A stretch of DNA of 34,564 nucleotides from Verrucomicrobiota bacterium (GTDB taxonomy: Bacteria > Verrucomicrobiota > Verrucomicrobiia > Chthoniobacterales > Chthoniobacteraceae), in NCBI GenBank assembly GCA_014189875.1, contig BJFP01000005.1:1-34564 (forward strand), written 5' to 3'. The notes beneath the pieces are model-generated. The model was not told the origin of the DNA. It ran no database searches and worked only from the letters and a program-made list of their open reading frames with translations. Shown piece after piece: positions 15,864 to 23,888 of this stretch. The position numbers and the translations under genes are program-made. Within the stretch, counting starts at the first letter, position 1, and the number at the start of each line of letters is the position of its first letter.

Positions 15864-16196
15864 CTACACGAGGTAATCCTGCGCGCCCTTCTGCACCAGC
15901 TCGATGGCCGCCGTCACATCCGAGACGCCGCTCAGGATCACGATCGGCACATCCGGCGCGGCTTCATTCATCCGGTGAAAGGTCGAGACTCCGGCGCTGT
16001 CCGGCAGCGTCAGATCCAGCAGCACGATGTCCCGCCCGCCCCCGGCCGTCATGCGGATTCCCTCGGCGAGCGTCGCCGCGGCCGCCACGGTGAACAAGGG
16101 ATACTCGGAACCACCAAGAAGGCGCCCGAGCAATTCGGAGTGCTCCAGATTATCCTCGACGAGGAGAACCCGGATCGGACGGTCGGTGATGGGCAT
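15864..16196 (-). CDS. Truncated response regulator receiver domain (N-terminal part of a split gene)
   Basis: A 110-residue receiver domain: IRVLLVEDNLEHSELL (acidic pair), Asp in DIVLLDLTLPDS, Ser in VILSGVSD, ending GAQDYLV followed by TAG at 15866-15864. In this receiver class the next residues are Lys-Gly, so the amber codon sits exactly on the conserved active-site lysine (AAG to TAG is one substitution). The frame then continues into the coiled-coil kinase at 15857 with a typical linker (QLLLRSIQYAIERKRG). As it stands, the product lacks the lysine and the last strand and helix, and would be non-functional unless the stop is read through. The ATG at 16196 precedes the first strand; a longer ORF start at 16259 adds an unrelated tail. 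Confidence 0.75.
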   Translation of the reverse strand: MPITDRPIRVLLVEDNLEHSELLGRLLGGSEYPLFTVAAAATLAEGIRMTAGGGRDIVLLDLTLPDSAGVSTFHRMNEAAPDVPIVILSGVSDVTAAIELVQKGAQDYLV

Positions 16197-16280
16197 TTTT
16201 GCTTCGGGTGACGGTGAGGGCTGAATCAACGTCCACTGCAAGCGCAGTATTCGCGCCATCCAAGGTGAACCCTTTGTGAA

Positions 16281-17192
16281 TTACAAGCTGGCCGGGGAAG
16301 ATTGATCGGATTTCCCCTCCGACACCTCGGCGCGCGCCGCGCTCAGGCAGCCGCCGATGATGATCACCGTGCCCGTGAGATAGATCCACAGCAGCAGCGC
16401 CACCACGCTGCCGAAGGCGCCGTACACCACGTTGAAATGCGCCACCCGCCCGGCGTAAAAGATGAACAGCTTTTGCAGGCCGCCGAGCGCCGCCGTGACG
16501 AGGAACGCCTCGATCCACACCTCGCGGAACGTCGTCTTCCGCCGCGGCGCAAACTTGTAGAAAAGCGCGAGGCTGTAAAAAAGCAGCAGCGGCGGCAACA
16601 GGTCGCGCATCGTCTTCACGGCCCATCCGCCGATGCCGAAATCGAACGAGAACACATCCGGGTGGGAGCGGTAATATTTTTCCAGCCCGTTCAGGATCGC
16701 CGGCGCGATGAGGCCGATGAGGAGCGCGCTCGCGAGCACCGTCACCATGAGCAGGTTTTTCAGCGGCAGCCGCCACCAGCTCAGCTCATGCGTGCCCCAC
16801 GCATTGTTCACCGCGCGGACCAGCGAATGGAAGAAACGCAGCGAGCACCACGTGAGGATTGCAAACGAGATCAGCCCCGAACCGAGCCGCGACTGCATGA
16901 AGCTCTGCACCGTCGCGCGCACCGTCTCCGCGCTCCCGAGATCCACGATGTACTGCGAGAGCAGTTCAAAAATCTGCGTCGTCGCCTGCTCCCGGTTCCC
17001 GAGGAATCGCGTGCCCGCCGTGATCAGCAGCACGAGCAGCGGCAGCAGCGAAAACAGCGCGTAGTACGCAAACGACGCCGCGTACTGTTCGCCATCCGTC
17101 TCCACGTACTTCACCCCCGTCCGCCAGACCGTCGCCCACACGCGCCCCATGCGGCGTCGGTGCGGACTTGGTGATGCGGGAATTTCAGACAT
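16281..17192 (-). CDS. YihY/BrkB-family inner-membrane protein
   Basis: A 303-residue protein with about six membrane helices. The family's N-terminal signature is clear: AASFAYYALFSLLPLLVLLI, followed by the FFHSLVRAVNNAWG segment and the late GAFGSVVALLLWIYLTGTVI helix. Members are called YihY/BrkB; they are widespread inner-membrane proteins of uncertain function (the old RNase BN assignment was wrong). The ends are polar and Ser/Pro-rich. The gene lies upstream of the split receiver/kinase gene on the same strand, with 84 bases between its stop and the receiver start, and downstream of the word-repeat element at 17246-17338. Confidence 0.9.
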   Translation of the reverse strand: MSEIPASPSPHRRRMGRVWATVWRTGVKYVETDGEQYAASFAYYALFSLLPLLVLLITAGTRFLGNREQATTQIFELLSQYIVDLGSAETVRATVQSFMQSRLGSGLISFAILTWCSLRFFHSLVRAVNNAWGTHELSWWRLPLKNLLMVTVLASALLIGLIAPAILNGLEKYYRSHPDVFSFDFGIGGWAVKTMRDLLPPLLLFYSLALFYKFAPRRKTTFREVWIEAFLVTAALGGLQKLFIFYAGRVAHFNVVYGAFGSVVALLLWIYLTGTVIIIGGCLSAARAEVSEGKSDQSSPASL

Positions 17193-17245
17193 CGCTGCGC
17201 CGATTCAAAACGAAACCGCGCACCGACGCGAAGCACATTTTAACT

Positions 17246-17338
17246 CGGAACGCGGAACGCGGAAAAAAGAAGCGGTTCCACGTTTGTCGCCAGCCTTTCC
17301 GCGTTCCGCCTTCCGCGCTCCGCCTTCCGCGTTCCGCG
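17246..17338. repeat. Inverted GGAACGC / TTCCGCG heptamer repeat
   Basis: The left arm (17246-17265) is CGGAACG words. The right arm (17297-17338) is six tandem heptamers: TTCCGCG, TTCCGCC, TTCCGCG, CTCCGCC, TTCCGCG, TTCCGCG. The left arm can pair with either end of the right arm. The right arm ends five bases before the stop codon of the gene at 17343-18650, so the array begins almost at that gene's 3' end. It sits between two tandem minus-strand genes. The core AACGC is shared with the 1-131 heptamer (CAACGCC). Confidence 0.9.
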
Positions 17339-17342
17339 TTTC

Positions 17343-18650
17343 CTAGTTCCCCGGCCCTCGCCCGCGCCCGGTGAATCCGCCGCGGCTTGGCGACTGGATG
17401 CGCGCCTTCACCTCGTCGGTCAGCGCACTCTGCGCGATCCATTCCTTCGCCGCCGGCGCGTCCTGCTTCACCCAGGTGCGCACCACGTTTTCCACCGCGC
17501 GCTGCTGCCGCTCCTTGTCCGTGATCGTGTTCGCCCATGCGAGCGCGCCCTTCGGATCTTTCTCCGCGACGGTCGTCGCGTAGCTCTCGCGGCTGCGGTC
17601 GGCCTCGGCGGTCGCGGGCAGCTTCGCCATGAATGCGCCCGCGGCGGCCGCGTCCTTCTTCGCCCACTCGCCGATCGTCTCGGCGAGTGCGCGCGACTTC
17701 GGCTCGCCTTCCGGCAGCGCGAGCGCCCACGAGGCGGCGGACGGCGCGTCCTTCTCGGCAAATTTTCCGGCAAGCTGCGGGATGAGGCCGTCGCGCAACG
17801 AGCCCGCGGCCATGCCGTCAATCGCACTGCGCGCGCCGTCCAGCCCGCGCTGGCCCACGAGCTCCCCCGCGATCGTGTCGAGCGTCCGGCTGCGGCGATC
17901 AAAAGTCTCCGTCGCCGCCAAGCCGATCGCGCGATCCAAGTCTGTGCGTGCGAGCTGCGAGAGCACCATCGAAAGCGGCGAACTGGACGGCCAGCCTCCG
18001 CCAAGGCCGCCCTGCCCGCCCTGCGATTCGTCCTTCTCCTTGCCGGTCGTCTGCGCCCACGCGATCGCTTCGGCGGGATTCGTGCGCGTCCACGTCTGCA
18101 TCACCGCGCTCATGCCGATCCATTTTTCCTCGCGGCCCTTGCTGTTCACAAAGGCGACCGCACCCTTCGCATCGAGCTGCGTCCATTTTTCCAAAATCAT
18201 CGAATACTCCGTGAACCGCGCACCGCGTCCGAAGCCGCGGTCGCCACGGAGGCTGAACGCACCGAGCGCGGTCTTCAGATCCTCCGGGTCCCGCACGGCG
18301 TCGAGCAGCCGCAGCAAGCCGTTCATGCGCACAATGCCGTCCTGCTGCGCCATGAGATTCTTCACCCACTTGTCGAGCGGCTGGCCGTTCGTCAACCGTT
18401 CCACCGTCATCGAGCCGTCGCCCTCACCCATCGCAAACTGCGCGCGCTCTCCCCCCGGCGCGCGCGAAAACTCCGCCGCGCTCCCCGCCGCAGTGCCGCC
18501 GGATTTCCCCGCGGCAGGACGCCCCGCCTCATCGCCCGTCGCGACGGGCGCCGGTGCCGTGCCGATCCTCCCGATGCAAAATGCGATGGCTGCGGTGGCG
18601 AGCCAGCCGATGCCGACGACGAGAGGAAGACGGGATGATGTGGATTTCAT
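17343..18650 (-). CDS. Hypothetical protein with WAxxDPxAA-type helical repeats
   Basis: A 435-residue protein with an N-terminal hydrophobic segment (LPLVVGIGWLATAAIAFCIG; signal anchor or signal peptide), a Gly/Ala-rich linker, then repeats of roughly 35-40 residues with an alternating helix pattern. Examples are KDAPSAASWALALPEGEPKS, KKDAAAAGAFMAKLPATAEA, KDPKGALAWANTITDKERQQ and KQDAPAAKEWIAQSALTDEV. Such repeats are frequent in uncharacterised Verrucomicrobia proteins and suggest an alpha-solenoid for protein contacts in the periplasm. The C terminus is Gly/Arg-rich (GGFTGRGRGPGN). ATG 18650 is chosen because it places the hydrophobic segment at the N terminus. It is divergent from the FmdB-type gene. 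No enzyme motif is seen. Confidence 0.75.
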   Translation of the reverse strand: MKSTSSRLPLVVGIGWLATAAIAFCIGRIGTAPAPVATGDEAGRPAAGKSGGTAAGSAAEFSRAPGGERAQFAMGEGDGSMTVERLTNGQPLDKWVKNLMAQQDGIVRMNGLLRLLDAVRDPEDLKTALGAFSLRGDRGFGRGARFTEYSMILEKWTQLDAKGAVAFVNSKGREEKWIGMSAVMQTWTRTNPAEAIAWAQTTGKEKDESQGGQGGLGGGWPSSSPLSMVLSQLARTDLDRAIGLAATETFDRRSRTLDTIAGELVGQRGLDGARSAIDGMAAGSLRDGLIPQLAGKFAEKDAPSAASWALALPEGEPKSRALAETIGEWAKKDAAAAGAFMAKLPATAEADRSRESYATTVAEKDPKGALAWANTITDKERQQRAVENVVRTWVKQDAPAAKEWIAQSALTDEVKARIQSPSRGGFTGRGRGPGN

Positions 18651-18706
18651 AGGGCGGTGAGTGAAGCGACAGCGGAACAGTGCGCCACACTGCAACCCGC
18701 GCCGCC

Positions 18707-18720
18707 GGGAAAAGTTTCCC
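18707..18720. promoter_or_regulatory. GGGAAA-AG-TTTCCC dyad in divergent promoter region
   Basis: Two perfect 6-base inverted arms with a 2-base centre, in the 127-bp region between the divergent repeat-protein and FmdB-type genes. The size and symmetry suit a dimeric repressor site, but no regulator is linked and it could be chance. Confidence 0.25.
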
Positions 18721-18777
18721 TTCAATCGGAGTATCCGCACGGATGACGCCGGGCCGCGAATCTGCCAGACTTCCCGC

Positions 18778-19023
18778 GTGCCGATCTACGTTTACGAACT
18801 TTGCGAAGGGGAATGCAAAATCTGCGGCGGCAGCTTCGAGCTGCGCCAGCCGCTCGACCGCGAGCCGTGCAAGACATGCCCGCTCTGCCGCAAGCCCGTG
18901 CGCCGCATCATCACCGGCGTGAACTCCCCGAAACTCACGAAGCCCGTCTCCGTCACCGATGCAAAAAAGGCCGGCTTCACGATCTACAAGCGCACCGGCA
19001 AGGGCGAATACGAGCGGCAGTGA
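18778..19023 (+). CDS. FmdB-family zinc-ribbon protein
   Basis: An 81-residue protein starting at GTG 18778 as VPIYVYELCEG, which matches the usual MPIYEYxC opening of FmdB/CxxC regulatory zinc ribbons. Two metal-binding pairs are visible: CKICGG and CPLCRKP, separated by about 20 residues. A basic segment follows (VRRIITG, KKAGFTIYKRTGKGEY). Family members are putative regulators of unknown target. The upstream in-frame ATG at 18661 would add 39 residues unlike the family, so the GTG is preferred even without an SD. Confidence 0.8.
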   Translation: MPIYVYELCEGECKICGGSFELRQPLDREPCKTCPLCRKPVRRIITGVNSPKLTKPVSVTDAKKAGFTIYKRTGKGEYERQ

Positions 19024-19146
19024 AGCGGAGGCCATTCTGATTTGCGCAGGGCTCGGCGCTGCGAACGCCGGCAATTTTCATGAATACGCCACGCAAACAC
19101 GCGTCTGTGATTTGCGCATCCCAAAACCCGGTGCCATCCTCCGCCC

Positions 19147-19683
19147 ATGAAATCCCCGCTCATTGCACTTTTCGCCGCCGTCCTCCTTTTCTCCGGCTGC
19201 GCCACGCAGACGAAGGAGCAGCTCGCCGCCATCCGCTCCGCCGGAGTCTCCCCCGCACTCGTCCGGAAGCTTGAGCGCGGCGGACGCCTCACCCCCGGCG
19301 ACATCATCGAGCTGAAGCGACGCCATGTGAATGACGCCGTCGCGCTGCGCCAGCTCGACCGCACGGGCGTTAATTACATCGTGGACAAGGACATCGTCCG
19401 CCAGCTCCGCAAGGCCGGCGTGAGCGAGGACATCATCACCGCCGCCAAGACCGCGAGCGAAAGGTATGCGGATCAATTCCTCCGGCCGTACGTCTCCGCT
19501 TCGTACAACCAATGGTGGAGCCCCTATCCGTCCCCCTTCCCTTTTTACGATCCGTTTTTCTACGGCTACGCGCAGCCCCTGCAGCGCTGCAATCCCTACA
19601 GGCCCTACCAGTACTATCCGCAGCACCACCGCCGCGGCGCCATGAGTTTTCTGCCGCCCGGCCCGCATCGTCTCTTCCGCTGA
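19147..19683 (+). CDS. Predicted lipoprotein with Tyr/Pro-rich tail
   Basis: A 178-residue protein with a lipoprotein signal peptide (MKSPLIALFAAVLLFSGC; the lipobox Cys is residue 18). The mature N-terminal part (about 20-110) is helical and charged, with two similar helix-turn segments (IRSAGVSPALVRKLERGGRL and VRQLRKAGVSEDIITAAKTA) that look like a short duplicated motif. The C-terminal third is rich in Tyr, Pro, Phe and His. Function unknown; anchored in a membrane facing the periplasm or surface. Starts and ends are clean; no SD is evident. Confidence 0.8.
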   Translation: MKSPLIALFAAVLLFSGCATQTKEQLAAIRSAGVSPALVRKLERGGRLTPGDIIELKRRHVNDAVALRQLDRTGVNYIVDKDIVRQLRKAGVSEDIITAAKTASERYADQFLRPYVSASYNQWWSPYPSPFPFYDPFFYGYAQPLQRCNPYRPYQYYPQHHRRGAMSFLPPGPHRLFR

Positions 19684-19807
19684 ACGGCAGCGGCGGAAAT
19701 ATTTCGCATCCACGCGGACAGGATGCCGCGGTGTGCAGTCGCTGGAATCGCCCTGACATTCCGCGTGCATCGCCTGACGCCACGCGCTCACATGCGCGCT
19801 CCCACGC

Positions 19808-22507
19808 ATGAAACTTCTCACCCCGGCACTCGCACTCGTCATGGCAGCCACCGCATTTTCCGCCGAAGAAAAACCCGTGCAGGTTCCCGGCGTCCCGTTC
19901 GTCCGCAAGGCCGGGCCGATCTCCGAATACCGCCTCGAATCGAACGGCCTCCGCGTCCTGCTCGTGCCGGAAAAATCCGCGCCGGTCGTCACATTCATGG
20001 TGACGTATCACGTCGGCTCGCGGAACGAAGTCACCGGCACCACTGGCGCGACGCACCTGCTCGAGCACCTCATGTTCAAGGGCACGGAAAAATTCGACCG
20101 CAGCAAGGGCACGGGCCTCGACCAGGTGCTGGAGCGCGTCGGCGCGGAGACGAACGCCACGACGTGGCTGGATCGCACGAATTACTTCGCGACCGTGCCC
20201 GCGAACGCGCTGCCGCTGCTCGTGGAGACAGAGGCCGACCGCATGCGCAACCTCGCGCTGCGGGAAGACGACCGCCGCCCCGAGATGGTCGTCGTGCGAA
20301 ATGAATTCGAGCGCGGCGAAAACGATCCGCGCGCCGCACTAGACAAGGAACTGTGGAGCGCGGCGTTCCAGGCGCACCCGTACCACCACGACACGATCGG
20401 CTGGCGCAGCGACATCGAGAAGGTGCCGATCGCGAAGCTCCGCGAATTCTACGACACCTTTTACTGGCCGGACAATGCGACCGCGACCGTCATCGGCGAC
20501 TTCGATCCCGCCGCTGCGCTCGCGGAAATCGCGAAGCACTACGGCGCGATCCCGAAGGCCCCGCACGCGATCCCGCAAATCTACACCGAGGAACCCGCGC
20601 AGACCGGCCCGCGCCGCGTGATGGTAAAGCGCGGCGGCGAACTCGGCGTCGTGGCCATCGCGCACAAGACGCCAGCCGCGACACACGCGGACTGGCCCGC
20701 AGTCCAGGTCTTCAGCGCCATCCTCTCGACGGGCAAGACGTGCCGCTGCTACCGCGCGCTCACGGACAAAAACGTCGCCGTCGAAGTCAGCGGACATCTC
20801 GGCTTCACCCACGATCCCTCGCTGCACATCACCACCGCCGACCTCACGCCCGACACGAAGCACGAAGATGCGGAGCGCAGGCTCATCGCGGAAATCGAGC
20901 GGATGAAAAAGGGCGGGGTGACCGACGCCGAGGTGCGGATGGCGGTAGCGAAGATGCTCGCCGAGCGCGCGTACGCACGCGACGGATCCTTCGCGCAGGC
21001 CGAGCAGCTCAACGAGTGCATCGCCGTCGGCGACTGGACGCTCTACGTGTCGCTGGAGGAAAAGTTCAAGGCCGTCACCGCGGCGGACGTGAAGCGTGTC
21101 GCGAACGCGTACTTCATCGAGAAGCATAGCGTGACCGGCTGGTTCATCCCGTCGAGCGAAGGCGGGGAAGCCCCCGAAAAAAAGCAGGCCGACGAGAAAC
21201 CGAATCTCAAGGAAGTCGTCCCCGCGAAAGCGCCCGACCAAGCACTGCCGCCGCCGGCCGTGACGAACCTTGCGGGCACTGTTGTCCGCGGGAAAGTCGC
21301 CGGCATGGACCTGCTCCTCTGCCGCACCGGCGTGAAGGATGTGGTGACGATGCGCGGCAGCATCGCCGCGGGCGAAAACGCCTCCGCGAATCCCGCGCTC
21401 GCGCACCTCGTGTCGTCCATGATCGAGCGCGGCACGAAGAAGCACGATCAGTTTGCCATCGCCGACATGCTCGAAAAGGCGGGCGTGACCATCGCGTTCA
21501 CGGTGAACGCGGACACGCTCGAATTTGAGGCGAAGCTGCTGCGCGGGGACATCCCGCTCGTGGTGTCGCTGCTCGCGGAGCAGCTTCGCACGCCGGCATT
21601 CGCAGCGACGGAACTGGCGAAGGCGAAGAAGCAGTTCATCGCCGAGGTGCGGCAGTCGCTCGAAGACACCGACGCACAGGCAGCCATCGCATTTTCACAG
21701 GCGATCTGCCCGCCGGGGCATCCGTCGCGCGGTGCGGACATCCCGGAACTGATCGCAGCCACCGGGAAAACAAAGCTCACGGAACTGAGTGCCTTCCATG
21801 CGGCGAATTACGGCCCGGAAGGGATGCACCTCGTCGTGGCCGGCGACATCGATCCCCCGGCATTCAAGGAGGAAGTGATGAAGGCGTTCGCGGGCTGGAA
21901 GGGCGGCGGCATTCCGAAACCTTCCGCAGCTTACTCAAACACGACCGGGGAAAAGATCGTGGAGCTTCCCGACAAGTCGAGCGTGAGCGTGATCATCGGC
22001 CAGCCGAGCGGGCTGCGCGTGAGCGATCCCGACTGGATCCCGGTGAGAATCGGGACGTCCATCCTCGGGGTTGGCTTCACGAGCAGGCTCGTGGGGAATG
22101 TGCGCGACCGCGAGGGACTCACCTACGGCATCGGCGCGTCGCTCGCTGGCGATTCATTCCGCGAAGGCAGATGGTGGACGAAGGCGACCTTCGCACCCGC
22201 GCTCCTCGAACGGGGGCTGGCGAGCACGCGGCGCGAGATCCAGTCGTGGTGGGAAAAGGGCATCACCGCGGACGAACTGGAATATCGCAAGAGCGCCGCC
22301 GCCGGGCGGCTGGCCGTCTCACTGGAGACGACACACGGCCTGGCCGAGCAGCTCCTCCGCTGCGCGGAGAACGGACTCGAACTGACGTGGCTGGATGAGT
22401 TCCCCGCCAAGGTCCGCGCGCTCACGCTCGCCGAAGTGAATGCCGCGGTGAAGAAGCACCTCGATCCGGCAAAGATGATCACCGTGAAGGCGGGCACGCT
22501 GAAGTAG
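19808..22507 (+). CDS. M16 zinc metallopeptidase, two-unit fusion, secreted
   Basis: An 899-residue protein with a signal peptide ending near AFSAEE. The first M16 unit holds the inverted zinc motif HLLEH (83-87), with a further zinc-ligand Glu in NEFERGEND (Glu166). The second unit starts near residue 490 and lacks HxxEH (the equivalent stretch reads AHLVSSMIERGT), as expected for an M16 inactive partner domain. It retains the DREGLTYGIGASL region (Arg/Tyr pair) late in the protein, which helps bind substrate. Active and inactive halves joined in one chain close into a peptide-degrading chamber, as in pitrilysin. Likely role: periplasmic peptide or targeting-peptide turnover. It is convergent with the HupE/UreJ-type gene, with 8 bases between stops. 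Confidence 0.93.
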   Translation: MKLLTPALALVMAATAFSAEEKPVQVPGVPFVRKAGPISEYRLESNGLRVLLVPEKSAPVVTFMVTYHVGSRNEVTGTTGATHLLEHLMFKGTEKFDRSKGTGLDQVLERVGAETNATTWLDRTNYFATVPANALPLLVETEADRMRNLALREDDRRPEMVVVRNEFERGENDPRAALDKELWSAAFQAHPYHHDTIGWRSDIEKVPIAKLREFYDTFYWPDNATATVIGDFDPAAALAEIAKHYGAIPKAPHAIPQIYTEEPAQTGPRRVMVKRGGELGVVAIAHKTPAATHADWPAVQVFSAILSTGKTCRCYRALTDKNVAVEVSGHLGFTHDPSLHITTADLTPDTKHEDAERRLIAEIERMKKGGVTDAEVRMAVAKMLAERAYARDGSFAQAEQLNECIAVGDWTLYVSLEEKFKAVTAADVKRVANAYFIEKHSVTGWFIPSSEGGEAPEKKQADEKPNLKEVVPAKAPDQALPPPAVTNLAGTVVRGKVAGMDLLLCRTGVKDVVTMRGSIAAGENASANPALAHLVSSMIERGTKKHDQFAIADMLEKAGVTIAFTVNADTLEFEAKLLRGDIPLVVSLLAEQLRTPAFAATELAKAKKQFIAEVRQSLEDTDAQAAIAFSQAICPPGHPSRGADIPELIAATGKTKLTELSAFHAANYGPEGMHLVVAGDIDPPAFKEEVMKAFAGWKGGGIPKPSAAYSNTTGEKIVELPDKSSVSVIIGQPSGLRVSDPDWIPVRIGTSILGVGFTSRLVGNVRDREGLTYGIGASLAGDSFREGRWWTKATFAPALLERGLASTRREIQSWWEKGITADELEYRKSAAAGRLAVSLETTHGLAEQLLRCAENGLELTWLDEFPAKVRALTLAEVNAAVKKHLDPAKMITVKAGTLK

Positions 22508-22515
22508 CGCGCAAA

Positions 22516-23739
22516 TCAGAACGGCATCCGGCCGAGATCGAACGCGCGGTCCACAAACCACGCGAGGCCGAGCAGTGCGACGGTGATGCTGATCGCGATC
22601 TTCGCACGCGGGCCGTGCTCCCATTTTGCGAGCGCGAGCGACAGCGGGAGCAGCACGAGCACGACGGCGATCTGGCCGGCCTCGATCCCGAGGTTCAGCA
22701 TGAAGAGACACTTCGCCTTCGCCTGCGGCGGCAGCTCCTGCGGGTTGATCGCATTCGCAAAACCGAATCCGTGGATGAGGCCGAAGAAAAATGTGAGCAC
22801 CCAGCGATGCGCGTATCCCTTCCGCCAGATGTTTTCCAAGGCGACGTAGATGATCGTGACTGCGATGGAGCACTCGATGAATTGCCTGTCCACCTTCACG
22901 ATCGAAAACACCGCGAGGATGAGCGTGATACTGTGCGCGATGGTGAAAGAAGTGACGATGGCGATAATCGGACGCAGCCTGCTGACGACGAGCAGCGCGA
23001 GCAGGAAGCACATGTGATCGAAGCCCGAGAGGATGTGCCCGATGCCCATTTTGAAATAGCGCCAGCCGGGCGAGTCGTCGGCGTTGCTGCGGTGCGCCGC
23101 CGTCCGTGCCTTTGCCTCGGGCTCCGTTTTTTTTAAGGACGGCGCGGGAATTTTCGCCTCAGAAGCCCGCAGCGATGCGAAGGCGAGATCGAAAAGATAA
23201 TCCGGCTCCGCGATATTGAATAAGACCTCGGTGCTCTGGCCGCGATATTCGAAGACGCCGAGCACGCTATGCCGCTCGCCGAAAGCGCGGAACGTGTCGA
23301 ACAGCAGCGCGACGCTCTTCAGCGGCGATGCGAGCGGCTTGTCGAAGCCGAAGGACACGAGCGCCTCGTTCGTGTGCCACGCGGCGGCGGGAATCGGATC
23401 GGGCGCGTCGAGCGGCCAGAAGGGATCCTTCGCCTCGCCGAGATCGGATGCGGCTTCGTTGATTTCGATTTTGACGCGCTCGCGAAAGAATTTCTGGATC
23501 GCCGGTGTCGCCCGTCGCAGTTCCTCGCGGCTCAGGCCCTCGTCGCGGTTCGCATCGAGATCCGGGACGATTCGCCGGAGCGTGAAGATGTCGGACGTGA
23601 GCCGGACTTCGAGGTGATCAGCAAAGATGCGGATGCGCGCATAGCTCGTGTCCACATTGTGCGCGGACACGTTTGCGGCGAGCGTCCACAGCATGAGCAG
23701 CAGGGCAAAGATGGCCCTCGGAATTCGACAAACGTCCAT
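22516..23739 (-). CDS. HupE/UreJ-type membrane protein with EF-hand-like N-terminal domain
   Basis: A 407-residue protein. It has a signal peptide (AIFALLLMLWTLAANVSAHN), then a soluble domain of about 180 residues, then six or so membrane helices. The membrane half carries the HupE/UreJ_2 motifs GIGHILSGFDHMCFLLALL and FGLIHGFGFA, whose His/Asp residues may bind metal. The soluble half contains DANRDEGLSREE, which fits a 12-residue EF-hand loop (Asp, Asn, Asp, Glu at positions 1, 3, 5 and 12) apart from Glu at the usual Gly position. Family members are thought to move nickel/cobalt or other metal ions; no hydrogenase or urease genes are near. ATG 23739 places the signal peptide first; the upstream ORF extension to 24030 lies under the divergent gene. 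Confidence 0.85.
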   Translation of the reverse strand: MDVCRIPRAIFALLLMLWTLAANVSAHNVDTSYARIRIFADHLEVRLTSDIFTLRRIVPDLDANRDEGLSREELRRATPAIQKFFRERVKIEINEAASDLGEAKDPFWPLDAPDPIPAAAWHTNEALVSFGFDKPLASPLKSVALLFDTFRAFGERHSVLGVFEYRGQSTEVLFNIAEPDYLFDLAFASLRASEAKIPAPSLKKTEPEAKARTAAHRSNADDSPGWRYFKMGIGHILSGFDHMCFLLALLVVSRLRPIIAIVTSFTIAHSITLILAVFSIVKVDRQFIECSIAVTIIYVALENIWRKGYAHRWVLTFFFGLIHGFGFANAINPQELPPQAKAKCLFMLNLGIEAGQIAVVLVLLPLSLALAKWEHGPRAKIAISITVALLGLAWFVDRAFDLGRMPF

Positions 23740-23860
23740 CAGTGCAGGATGCAAGCAGAGCGAAGCGGGAGGCAATGCCGGACAGGCTTCGGGCCTTTCC
23801 CGACCGCGGTGAAGGTTTAGAAAACGGCGCGACACCATTCCAAGACTTTCGCAGCAGGAT

Positions 23861-23876
23861 TGGCACTCGCATTGCT
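23861..23876 (+). promoter_or_regulatory. Sigma-54 promoter-like site
   Basis: TGGCAC, five spacer bases, TTGCT at 23861-23876: a full match to the -24/-12 core with 10 bases between GG and GC. Transcription would begin near 23887, only about 2 bases before the ATG at 23889, so the mRNA would be leaderless. That makes it either an unusual promoter or a coincidence. Confidence 0.4.
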
Positions 23877-23888
23877 CTCGCATTGGCC

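Noticed and set aside
15864-15866. TAG recoded as an amino acid
   Set aside because: TAG serves as the ordinary stop of several intact genes in the window (for example 4664-4666, 6624-6626, 17343-17345, 25674-25676), and no recoding element is visible.
19038-19118. Direct repeat TGATTTGCGCA at 19038-19048 and 19108-19118
   Set aside because: Only 11 bases, without further flanking similarity or a paired structure; likely chance.
19684-19807. CACGCGGA/TCCGCGTG inverted repeat before the M16 gene
   Set aside because: An 8-bp match with a long spacer in GC-rich DNA is weak evidence for an operator or terminator.
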